Part shown: in pieces, positions 24,901 to 36,511 of the stretch | How the letters are laid out: each line of letters starts with the position of its first letter | How positions within the stretch are numbered: position 1 is the stretch's first letter | NCBI GenBank assembly: GCA_037074765.1 | Contig: JBAMDO010000568.1 | Location: forward strand, 310,001-374,000 | Length of the DNA stretch: 64,000 bases | Source of the DNA: Mansonella perstans | Lineage: Eukaryota > Nematoda > Chromadorea > Rhabditida > Onchocercidae | Direction of reading: 5' to 3' | The notes under the pieces: generated by a model | The model's input: only the letters and a program-made list of their open reading frames with translations | Told to the model about the DNA's origin: nothing | Database searches by the model: none | Position numbers and translations under genes: made by a program

Positions 24901-27900
24901 TAAAAATTAAAAATTTTTCATAATTATCTTCGAAAACGAACATTTTACTTAAGATATTATTTTATTAAGATGTGAATGCGTAGTATGTTATATTGAAGAC
25001 ATAACATTTTTTACATTAAATAATGATTTCGTTTTCTATTTCATGTACCTCTTGGAAAGCGTAAGCAGTCAGACTCCGGTTTGGATTGGAGGCGACGTTC
25101 TGTTCGTTTTCGCGCAGAATTTAACATTGAGGAATCTGGTTCAGAAAACGACAAGATCTTAATTGCTTCAGTATGTTTATCAGTGTATCTGACTATGCAT
25201 AATTCAGCTTAAATTTTATTGTTTCATGCTGAATTAGTTTATTGGGTATACTTTTTCAGCTGTTAAATTATTCATGCGCACAAGAATCCTCGATTATTCC
25301 GCTTTTATTGGTGAAACCATCTTCGCTGGCAGGCCTACCTTCAAAAAGAGCTCCTTTACATGTATTAATGGATGATAGGACGTCATTGCGTAGATGCGTC
25401 ATATACCTTGCAAGCAGGTTTATGGACGGGAACGGACGAATTTTTGAGATTTTGGAGCAGTTACTTTTTTGGTACTCGAAGAACTGTTTTTGCATAATTA
25501 TTACGGACTACTTACGTGAGGTACTTCTATCATTTTTAAAGATAAATTACGGGTGAGAAATCGGGATGTGGAGGAATGTGAGAAGAAAAATTTTGTGCTT
25601 CTATTAAAATGACCATTTCGAATCTAGTTTTTTTATTTATTTTCTCTTTCAGAGAATTAGAATAGATATTCATTAGTCTTCTGTAATTGCTTCGGAAGCA
25701 ATATGAGCAAGGTGGGAAAAACAAAGAATAAAAAATAATGCAGCAGTTCATGAAATGAAATCGCTTACAGTATTTCCGATCCTTTGAGATTAATAACTGT
25801 CTCTTCATGGGGAGAACTATATTCATATAATAAATTGCAGTTACAGTTTTCCTTCAGCTATTAAAGAAGTTCACAATTGCTGATTTGAATTGTGAACTTT
25901 TTCTTCAGTTGATTTAGTCATTAGGTTTTGATAGTTTGGTTTGGTTTCTAACGCTCAACTGGTGATGCTAAGCTTATTTGCAGATATAGTCCCCTTTTCA
26001 GGGATAGTCTTTTCAGATATAATGTTCTGTATGTTTCATCATAGCTTGATTAGACGTTATCCCTCAAATAATGCAACAAGCTACATCGGTCAAACATTTT
26101 AGAAGATTGATAAATTTTTTTGACATAACTACTTCTCTTCTGATTGCTTATAAAGACTAATTTTGACTTGATTGATTGTAATTTTCCTATCTTCTATACT
26201 GTTCATTCTAACTCTTTCAGAAAAGGCGTTATTTTATTGAAAAGTATTGCTTTGTTTTCCCATAGGTCATTATTGCTTGTTATGCTCGATGGATTACAAA
26301 TTTTGGGAATACTTCAACGATTTCCGGTGAAAAATTTTTTCCTCTTCATACGATGCTTGCTGAACTTGGCTACGAAAAAGCCATATTTGTTTGTTATTCT
26401 TCACTTTCTTCATTTATGGAGCAAGAATTACGGGTTCGAATACTTTGGTCAATTGCGATAAATGGTACAAACACTTTCCCTTTTCAGGTACAATATATAC
26501 AACGCTGATATTTCAGCCAAATTTTTGGATATCAAATATCTGATGAACCTGAAGTTTAACACAAACACTTCGCTCTTTTATTTAAACGAAAAAAGCTAGG
26601 AAATTGATTAGTATTGATGAAAATCTTTTGCTGAAGGTCGTTGTTCCTGATATTCAACATTTTTTAGGTTTGTAAAAATCATTTGTGGATGTTATTGACC
26701 ACGTTAAAATCTGAATATAATTCTGAAGTCAAGTACCAGTCGCTGATTAGCGGCCATGAAATAATCACTGTGGAAACTGTTGAGACTCTCATTGCCCAGA
26801 TGGAACGTCGGGAAAACCTTGAAGCCATTCAACGATTGTTTGGTGATCGTCATTTTGATAGGGTATTTTTTTTACAAAGATGGAACAGTTTGATAAGGAA
26901 CTATTTTATATGAGAAGCTACCGTTGTAATTTTTTGTGTTCTGTGAAATTAAAACCACACTTTTCTTTCACTTTTCAATTGTCTCATGAAAAGTGATCTT
27001 GATCTAGGAATTATCAATGTAACCAGTTGTTTAGGTGGTTGACATTATCATCGAAAACTTCAATTGGAACGACGTCGATCGCAGTGCACTTCTTTCAACA
27101 GCGATGATCCTGATTGATTCATATTTTGAATTGAACAATATGGATAGTGCATCTGAATGGATTAGCAGGTATATTTCTCTGAAATGTATGCAAAATTTAA
27201 AATAAAGTTGCATCAAAACTTATTTAAAATTGCAGATTGCTAGATTTTACTGGAGGACTCGCTGGAACTGAGGAAGTGATTACAAGATTGAAACGACTTG
27301 ATATAGAAAATATCTGCCTGGAAAATATTTCTAATCTAGTGCACTGCATTGTTCATCTTCTTGTTCTCGATGGATATGAATCAGTATGTATTGCTTCAAG
27401 CACTTATGAATTCAGTATAGAGATGGGAAAATAATTTTAAGTTTTCTTGATTTTGACGATAAACCTTTTCAGGACACTGATCTTTGGCTTATATTGTATC
27501 GCTGTGCTCACCATCTAGAAGGAGAGCACACAGTGGAAACATTGTGTGCGCTTTATGACGGTGGTTGTCAAATGCTTACTTCTGCTTTGAATATTCTAGT
27601 CACTGCGCATGAAGCGATAGCAAAGCACAACAAATGTTTCGTTGATGATGTAAGTCCATGTTCAATTAAAATTTTGAAGGTGAACAAATCCATTTCACTG
27701 ATAGTCACCTTGCAAATTTTCTCATTCTTCTTTCTGTTGCTATAGACTTTACTTCATCTACAGAATACTTCATATAGGTCGTCACGGATAGTGATCTCAT
27801 TTACTAGTATGGTTCTTATTACTACTTTTAAGTTGCAATATCTTAAGTATTGAAATTGGAAAACTATCCTAGGTTTTATTTGTTGTTTAAACAGTTAGTA

Positions 27901-30900
27901 TTTTGTAACATCTGTTTAATTTAAAGTGAAATAGTGATGTTATCCTATTTTGATACATTTTCAGCTATATTTTCAGCATAGTTTTCCATTATTTGTTTTG
28001 AATGAATTCTCGAAAATTCGGACTCATCCTACAGTCATAGAGGTTCTTTCAATACGAGAATGCATCGAACAGAATCGCTCTTTTATGGATGAAGTCCATC
28101 AGTGTCTATTTTGCCTATACGGGTAAGTAGTATTTCTGAACTGTTGTGGGAGATTTATTTGGATTAAATACATTTCGAATTTTTTGAGCACTTCTCAGAT
28201 TTCCATTATTCAGATGTCCATCAAGACGTAAGAGACAGTTGGAAGAACATGGCGGTACACACAATCATGAGCCAAGCTTGAAAAATATTGAGAACGTGGT
28301 ATCTCTGCTATTACCTGACAAAATACCTCCATATGATGGCACATGTTCTTTTGATTTGATTGAGTTTGTGCAGAAAAAAGCATCTTCATTTCTAGAACTT
28401 ACAGAAAGTGAAAAAGAAAAGGTAACGAATATTTCTAAAACGTTTAGAAAATATGCATAGGGTCATGTTGGTTATACATTTTTCTCTTGAACAGTTATAA
28501 AAAAAATGCAGCTAAATGAAAAAAAGATTAGGAGTGGATTATTTTAAGAAATGAAAAGAGCTGAAAAACTGGTTACAAATTGAGGTTGACTAAAAAGGCA
28601 ACCAAAAACCTAGAGATTTCCCAAAGCTTTAAACTCATATTTGTTCCTGTCGGCTTATTTATCGTACTACCAAAAAATTTTCGCATCATCTGCTTTCTGA
28701 CTTCAGAATTATCACTTCATGTTGCAGCTCTTCGAATTTGATCGTTTCATTACACAAACAGAACTCCATGCAAATTGGCCTCGATGTGCAGAATGCTCTC
28801 AACTCCGATCAAGAGTTTTTTATCAACTAGCACTACATTCATATCGCATTCACAAAGTAGATGATGCAGTCTACTATGCTAAACTCTTCCTTCTTTGTGC
28901 TTCTGCTACACTGCCTAAAGAAGTGTTTTTTTGGGATTGGACAGTCCTAGCATTTGCAGCTACCTCACTTTTCTTTGCAGCAAGTTTTTCTCCACTAATT
29001 AATAGAACATCAGCCAGTGGAATCCAACTTTGTGATATAATAATTCTGTCTCAATGTGTAATATATTCTGTTTTAGTCAGTCGGTTTTTATCTGCTCTAA
29101 GAAAACGATTGTATATTTTTCTTTTTGGAAAGTAAATTCGATTTCGTGCATTTTTGTAACTGATCTATATTTTGATCTCATTATTTCTAGGTAGATGAGG
29201 ATGAAATGTCTCTGCATTTTGACTGCAGTGTCTTTTCCTTTCGAATGGCGCTTTTTTTTGATCCATCTGATCGATATGTCATATTTAATTTTGGTAGCGC
29301 TTTATATCAAATCAATTCTCGGATACGTCGATTCAGAGACAAGGTTTATTAAATGTAATATTATAAAAGTGCTCCAATATTCCTGGTACTTTAATAAAGT
29401 TGAAAGATTACGGTTCAATGCATTCTCTAAATTTAGCTTTCTGTGGATGATATTCGATATCGATGGGCTGACCGTCGGATTAAGGGTCTTCTGGAAGAAA
29501 GTCGACGTCAGTTTGAGATCTGCATATCACGTTTACCTGACGGTGATGTAGACAAATGGCGATGTCATTACTTTTTAGCGAAAATTGCGGAGAAATGTGG
29601 AGACACTATTGAAGATGTGATTTTTTTTGATTTGAGTTCTAATAAAATCAATTTTTTAATTCTTCGAATTTGTTTTTTGATATAATATTCAGAAGAAAGA
29701 AAGTAAACATTCGATGGCAATTTAGATATTCCATCACTGTCATGAGTCAGCTCTTCAACTGAAAGCTGCGGGAGTTCAATATCCTAGCAGAATCAATACC
29801 AAAAGGCAGGAACATGTAGAAGCGGTCGAGGTCTGTGATCATTTCGATATTTAATGAGGGGAAAAGAGGAAAAAGAACGCTTATATTTCTATGTATCTCT
29901 TATCATGCAAGAATTGCAACAACTTATTTAATATTTATTAATGAGCATGATATTATTATAGATTCATTATCGTGCATACGCCTCTTTGCTGAAGTGCTTA
30001 CTGGAAAGGGGAATTGATTGGGATCGAGAGCACCTGATATTAATGCATGCCTTTGCTTTATGCTTTCGGTTAGCTATAGATTTCGAGTTTTAACTTTCAG
30101 TGTTAGACTTCAGAAAATTTAGAAAAATGAACACTTCCAACTCAAAAAGAACATTGTTTACAAACTACAAGCTTGCAAAAATTTTAACTACTTGTTTGCT
30201 TACCAAAAATCTAAATAACTTTCAAAAAAGTTTTTATATCTTCACTATATAAATCGATGTTGGTTTTAGAAGCCATGGTGTTTGTAAGCAAAAGGATAGT
30301 GACGAATTCTCGCAGTGTCCACAAGTGAAAGCAACTGTCAGTAGTCTCGTGTATAGATGCACGAAACCGACTGACAGTGTGCAAGAAGTGCTCGAAGATT
30401 TGATAGAACGGACCGCGCTTAAATTGGAGATTCTGTACCTCTGTGAAGAAGCTTTCAATATTTGTATCCTTAGGTCTGTCAATTTTTTGTTTATATATTA
30501 CTAAGTTTTATTTGTTCCTTGTAAACTCACTTTTAATCTTTTTCTTAATTAGAAGAATTCATTTTCTATAAGCCAAACCATGTATAATCACTTTTATTTC
30601 ATACAGTAGATTAGTTCGTAGAGCTATTTTTCCTAAAACATATTCTGTAATAATTGCTCTTCTTCGCGCATAAATTTCAAAAGAGAAACTTCCAGACTTG
30701 TTCAGTTTTTCTTTCAATTTTTTTTTTTAATAAAGCATGCAGATGATCAAGTTTTGTTTCAGATTTCCGCATTTTAAATCATACTATCGATTATCGCAGT
30801 TAGCCCTTTACAAAGGAAATGTTCGGGAAGCATCGAATTATTTGTTCGGTCGTTTTCTGGTCAAAAAAAAAACAAATTTCAATCCAGACAATATATTTGA

Positions 30901-32206
30901 GGTCATTAATCTCTTTGGAATTTATTTTCAAATTAAAGGATTCATGAAAAAATTTAATCATAAATAATTTGCAGAATGTGATCTCGATTTTCTGTAAAGA
31001 TATTGACCGGGGAGATGCACTTCAGTACCATCTTGCTCGTATAGGCGCTTTAGCAATATATTTGTCTGCCTTGTCGGATGATTTCGAGGCTCTTGCCACC
31101 TTAATTCATACATTTTGCACATTGGATTTCTGTAATAATACGTAAGTGACTATTAATAAATAGCGGAACTTTTTTGTGTAGCAATTGAGTTAAACAGAGT
31201 TTCTTGAGTTTCAGCCAGGATTTCGTAGTTCTAGTTCACCACACACTTTTCTGACTGTTTTATAATGTAAAAGACAATAAGGAAAAAAGGGAAAATATGA
31301 GTAACTGGATTCATTGACAGGAGTTTGAGATTTTAGAGCTTCTCCAAATATTAAAATAAATTTGCCTTTTTTCTTGTTTGAGTTTCATTGAGAGCAACTG
31401 TGCTTCATAAATAGAACTTCATATGTATTTTTTACTGGAATTACTCCTTCACTATTTAAGAATCAGAAATAAAGAATATACGTTATTTCTGTTTTCAGTG
31501 ATTACTTGTTAAAACGAGATCTGATAATGCTTTATCATAATTGCTTGACCAGATTTTTCGACTGCATACAACGGAAGATAAAAAATAATACGGTGGAAGG
31601 TCAACTCCTCTGTTCAATCTATGATCTTTATCAGTATGCTGAAAGGTAAATTAATTACTAAAACAGAATATATAACCAAGTGGAAATGATAATATTTTGA
31701 AAATAATTGTATAAAATTACACATGAGTATTACAAGTACTCCAGAAAAATCACGTAAATATTACAAATTATTTCAGGAATAATGTACAGCGTCTTTGCGA
31801 ACGGATTCGATCGGTAATGATTTCAGCTGTCAAGAAATTTGCTGGTTATAATGAGCAAATTGGACCGCTATTGTTTTGTAAGGTAAACTTAGAATGTTTA
31901 ATAAAGCGTCGCGTAAGATCCAATGAGCGAATGAGAAGTAATGAGATATCGATGAAAAAAATAAAAATATAATGCTAGAAATTAGCAACTGCAAGTCATT
32001 CTAGCTTATTTACTCCCTATCAAGTTTTGAATGAAAAGTATGTTTTGTTTGTATCTTAACAACTCAACGGAATAAGTTTCTTTCAGCAACTATATGTCGT
32101 TTCAAAGAGAAAGTTGGGCAAACGGAAATTGAATAGCGATTCAACTGTTCAAGCGAAATCGTCCCGCTCATTTTCTATTTCAAATTCTAATCTTGTATTT
32201 ACGTAA
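21911..32206 (+). CDS. CABIN1: CABIN1-like TPR protein (calcineurin-binding / HIRA histone-chaperone complex component)
   Basis: A long multi-exon gene. Exons include 21911-22132, 22204-22323, 22577-22723, 22981-23149, 23578-23771, 24119-24210, 24296-24356, 24634-24798, 25069-25170, 25260-25520, 26266-26487, 26668-26862, 27035-27168, and a last exon 32087-32206; roughly 1,600-1,750 aa. It starts with a very acidic Ser/Glu/Asp stretch (residues 15-65). Segments collinear with human CABIN1, as I remember it: a TPR region (YPNDEHLWKYVGEESLKVRD), a basic RRRSVRFR element, MERRENLEAIQRLF, CLFCLYGCPSRRKRQLEEHG, KWRCHYFLAKIAEKCGD, and FPHFKSYYRLSQLALYKGN with KKKTNF. In animals CABIN1 is a subunit of the HIRA-UBN1-CABIN1 complex that deposits histone H3.3 and is named for calcineurin binding. 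The tail is Lys/Arg/Ser-rich. Exons between about 27200 and 31900 are supported by homology but their borders were not all fixed. Confidence 0.85.
25867..25899 (+). repeat. Perfect 12-bp inverted repeat in a CABIN1 intron
   Basis: AAGTTCACAATT (25867-25878) is followed after 9 nt by its exact reverse complement (25888-25899), making a strong potential hairpin in the intron after the exon ending at 25520. No function is assigned. Confidence 0.8.
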
Positions 32207-32495
32207 CCTCTTCTCAGGTATTTTCTAGAAAAATATGCAGATTTCAGAAAGTTGGACTAAAGGATCTTTATAAGAACTGGAAATTCCGCAGAATGAAATA
32301 AGATATAGGATCTCAACAGTAGATTTTTGCTCTGTTTTCTCAAGTTCTTATAAAAATGAGACAAATGGCAGCAAAATTATCTATGATATCGTCTTTTGCA
32401 TAAAATACATGTTATGTACGCAGAATAGCTCAAATATGTTGTACTCCGCAAATAATAATGCTTTACTCACACTATCTGGAAATATATACAAGACG

Positions 32496-34316
32496 TCAGT
32501 AAAAGAGTGGATTATGCGTTATCCAGTGTGGTTCAGGTTTATGCTTCGCCTCTTCGCATGTCGTGAACAGTGACTTGTATGCTGCTGATGCATTTGAATC
32601 CTGAATCGAACTGATTTTGACGACTTCTGCTGCCTTCCGCTTCTCTGCTTTTCTGAGCAAATTTTTAAAATCAGCCGCTGGCGTTCCGGCCTCTCTTTTA
32701 TCCTTTACTATCTTCTTTTCCTCAGTGGACTCGATCTCCGTTTTACAAGTCATATTCGGTTTTTTCTGTGTCGGTTCTAAAATACATTTGCATAGAACAC
32801 TTTATAATCAATTTACAAATTTAGTTCTCAACGTTCGACGAATTTGATTTTTCAAGTTACATCATTCTCGAAATAATTTTGTTCTTGAAATCTAAATTTA
32901 TTCCCGCGGCCTCCAAATCACTGGTTATGTTCGAGAAGCATAAACGAGCACAACTCAATAAAACGGTTAGCTACGCGTCTAATTTTCTAATTTTAATAGA
33001 GCTGATCGCTTATATATATAGATACATACTAATATTTACCAACCTGATGTCTTGCTTAATTTCCGTTTCAGTCGTTCCTCTTGCCGACTCTTGTAAATCT
33101 CGAGGACATCTTGTGGAGGGTTAAGTAAAATAAGGTCATCTTTGCTAAACGGACCTCCGCAACCATGGCAAATATCTGATTTCACTTCTTCAATTGCTTT
33201 TTCCGAAATAACACATCCACATCGCCAGTTAACGGTAAATCTGAAGTGCTGCCTTTTCGTATAAGAACGGAAAAATGAGGTTTTTTTTTGCTATACAAAC
33301 CTTACTGAAAAAAATTCCATAGAAATTTTTCCAGTAAAGAAATGGTAAAACAGATTACAGCTTAGAAGCGGCATAGATTATATAGGAAAAAAAGGAAAAC
33401 TATTAGAAGATTAGAAAAGATAGTTTCTATGTTTATTCTTAATTATGTAAAGGGTGAAATGTGATGAGACATATAAGTAAATGGGTCAGAATGATAAAGA
33501 ATAAAACTGCATATACTGCATAAAGCTAATTTTTATATTTCCTCTTTAAAAGCATCAGTGTCAAACATACGGATGATTGCCATTCATTGAAATCCCAGTA
33601 ACTGGACAGCAAAATGGAGCAATATTATGATCCTTATAGATATCACCCTTGTCAGCGCCACTCTCTCGATATTCTTTGTTGTCTGTTAATTTCAGCTCCT
33701 TGATGTCCTTCAAATTTTTGATATGCTTGGCTACTTCGCATTGATTAATCTTTTTCGACAAAATAGCATTGAGAATTTCCTCTTTATTATACAAGCTGAA
33801 ATCAAAAGTATTTACTTCAAACAACAGTTAAAAGTAAAATTGTTAGATTATATCAATCAATAGCCATCAAAAAAAAACTAATGTGCAGTCAAGAGAAACA
33901 CTGTTCTAATACGGAATTTCTTCATAATCTCTATCAACCAGTCATGTTACTGATTTATAATTGGGACAATTACAATACTAACATAAATGCTTTTCCATAA
34001 GAATAAATGATCAAATTGAGGTAGCAATAACAAATAAATAATGACTGCTATTGCTTTAGCAATATTTCCTTTAGACAAGTAAAATCCTTAAGGTGAATAT
34101 CGAACAATACGTGAAATATCTAAATATCAACCAAGATTAAGGTATCACGTACTTTCCTAATTTGCATGCTACGATTGGTCTCTTCAATGGTTCCTGACTC
34201 AGCCGACATAGTCGCCATCGTGCTGCATTCGTTACACTTTTATCCAATTTCTCTTTCTTTTTCTTTTTTTTAACAAGTTCACAGCGCTTCGGAATTGTAC
34301 CACCATCTGCTCCCAT
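32496..34316 (-). CDS. RTF2: Replication termination factor 2 (RTF2)
   Basis: Four exons join in frame (34316-34153, 33795-33571, 33240-33044, 32776-32496), giving about 288 aa (human about 306). The N-terminus MGADGGTIPKRCELVK is the family signature, followed by LYNKEEILNAIL. A RING-like zinc domain shows CCPVTGISMNG, WRCGCVISEKA and ICHGCGG. The C-terminus AYKSLFTTCEEAK..HWITHNPLFY matches the family end. In fission yeast Rtf2 stabilises paused forks at a replication barrier; in human cells RTF2 acts at stalled forks and is removed by DDI proteins. The ATG was chosen from the invariant MG.DGGTIP start; a TTCAG acceptor lies 8 nt upstream. An upstream in-frame Met (near 34391) would add 25 residues absent from relatives. 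Its 3' end converges on the CABIN1-like gene, 290 bp apart. Confidence 0.95.
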
Positions 34317-34939
34317 TGCACTTTCTGAATCCACTCTTATAATACATTCTGGTTCGTACATAGGACAAACGTGAATTCTACTACGTGTCAATCCTCATAT
34401 TCCTAATACAATGCATGCATTCCATAAGTACAAGCCTAACCACTAACTACTTATTAACCACTAACTACCAAAACCTTGAAGGATCGTCCAGAGAAACAAA
34501 CATCTGTGTCTAGTTGTGTGCTTTGCACATTATTTAACTCGTCCGCTATGCAAATTCTTGTCCCATTATGGTAATACAATTGCCAGCCTCTAGTCCGTAT
34601 TTGCAGAAATTATGTGTGTAAGAGTTTTGTCATCATGAAGTAGTTTGCGATATTTTATTATCATCAACACTGATAAATTATCTCAGATAATTCAGAATTA
34701 CACAATTCAGAAATTTCATTCAAAATTTGAAAAAAATATGTGAACTTCCTAAATGCTTCACAAATATTCCATGAACAGAAAGTGCTAACTTTTACATTCT
34801 ATATAGTATTTATTTTCTCTTAGCTAAAAATTATTCCAAACAAATTAAACTCCTGACTTAAATGTACGCAACGTTGTCCACATACAAATTATTCGATAGT
34901 CTTAGCTTGTTGATGAATTCTCTTTTTGCAGTAATCACA
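34317..34939. other. Divergent promoter interval (RTF2 / mL43)
   Basis: 623 bp between the divergent starts of RTF2 and mL43. CCACTAACTAC is directly repeated near 34440-34468. TTTTTGCAG ends 8 nt before the mL43 ATG. Nothing else is recognisable. Confidence 0.5.
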
Positions 34940-35953
34940 ATGCCATCAAAACCACGTGTGGACAGGATTAAAATATGTTATACAGCAGCGATGCATTTAA
35001 ACTATGGATGGCGTATTAGTGGCTATCCATGCACACCATTCAACAATGCTGTAACAAAATATATCCCCCAATTACATCGAATCACCGTTCGATTTTGCCG
35101 CAAGAATGAATGCAGCGCTGGAGTAAGGCATTTCATCTCTAGTGGATTATTATCTCAGTTTGCATCAGAGAATCCCTCCGTTGTCGTTTATGTACAACCT
35201 ATCAGGTTTGTTTGATTTTCTTTTTGCTTATTTTTCTTTTCCACTGTTATTATTGAAAAATTTGGTACTGTCGAAATTCAATACCAAAAATTTGGTATTG
35301 AATTTCTATCTTACTATCTTAACCAACTATCTTACTCATTGACCTATCTGTTTGCGAACCTGCAAGTGATTGTTCTGCATCACGTTTCTGGAGGAGACCA
35401 GTGTCATCGGTATCTTGACGGAATTTCGTTCTTATGATCCCTTTGCTTCTCACTGATCGTGAAAAGTGGATTTTCTTGCTACTTTTATCAAACTTTCAAT
35501 GCCTGAATACCTTCGCAATTGTTGCTGCTCCTGCAATTGAAACTACTATTCTGCATTGCCCAAAATTCATTTGCAGAGAAAAAAAATCTGAATTCTTCGA
35601 AACTTCTATATGTGCAATTTGTTTCCAGACAGAATATTCCGGTGGTAAGAGCGGAATATGGAAATGGACGCATTATTCAGATTGTTTTGAAGAATTTCGA
35701 TATAGAACAAGTGGAAAGACATTTGAATCTATTACGGACTCGAAGTGGTCTTCCGGTAGTTGATTTGGTTTCGAGACAGTCTTCTCAGATCGCCTCGGTG
35801 CAAGGAATGTGGAATCCAATGCTCAATATTAACTCTGAAGTGAACATTTCCGAAATACCGGAAAAGAAATTTTTGCGCCATCGTTCTGCTAAATTATCGG
35901 CTACGGAATATATATCGTCACTAACTGATGAAAACGTTAGTGATTCACGCTGA
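34940..35953 (+). CDS. MRPL43: Mitochondrial large-subunit ribosomal protein mL43
   Basis: Two exons (34940-35205 and 35629-35953) join in frame to 196 aa. The thioredoxin-like L51/S25/CI-B8 domain spans about residues 40-120: LHRITVRFCRKNECSAGVRHF, then SVVVYVQPIRQNIPVVRAEYGNGR across the splice junction, and a later SVQGMWNPMLN that corresponds to the family's conserved SIQGQWHPF. The extra C-terminal ~50 residues are poorly conserved, as in other animals. It is a structural protein of the mitochondrial 39S subunit. The start sits 8 nt behind a TTTTTGCAG acceptor; an internal Met (residue 18) is an alternative. The intron holds a perfect 15-bp inverted repeat. Confidence 0.92.
35274..35305 (+). 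repeat. Perfect 15-bp inverted repeat in the mL43 intron
   Basis: AAATTCAATACCAAA (35274-35288) is separated by only 2 nt from its exact reverse complement (35291-35305). A partial third copy (TTTGGTACTG) lies at about 35261. The near-perfect palindrome lies within the single intron of mL43. Confidence 0.9.
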
Positions 35954-36511
35954 CACTATGTCGTACATCTCGGCAATTTGCTTCTCGAAGGTAAGAGTAG
36001 AGGCTTTGCTTTCGCAGAACTAACTGCTAGATCAGAACTCACCTCACCGTGATATTTCAGCATATCAGCCCACATCAGCTATTCCCACTAACAGTTTCAA
36101 ATTCCATTACTAGCCTTCTCTGCACGGGTTATGCGACTTTACATGAATTTCTGTTTACAGCTTTACCTTTCCTGAATTTCTATGTATACCGAAACATCAG
36201 CTTAATGAAGTAGAAGAATTCCAATAATTTTTTTTTAGAAATTTTACACTTAGGAATTGTATATTTTACCATGTTGCTTTATCATTAATTGTTTTGTGAA
36301 TGTCGCTTATAAAAATATAATACAGATTCAAAAATGTATGTAGTCTCAAAATTAGAATCGTTTTATACAAATTTATGATCAAATATTTTTTACAAGCTTA
36401 TGCATATATTTTTACATATGAACTAATCGTATAAAAACAAAAAAAAAAAACAAACAAATCATGGTAGTCAGCAAAAAGTTGTTGAAAAGCTCATGCATAT
36501 CACTCAGTTCA
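35954..36511. other. Convergent 3' interval (mL43 / ARNT)
   Basis: 558 bp between two stop codons on opposite strands; it should contain both 3' UTRs. It is AT-rich with an A run near 36440. Nothing else is seen. Confidence 0.5.
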
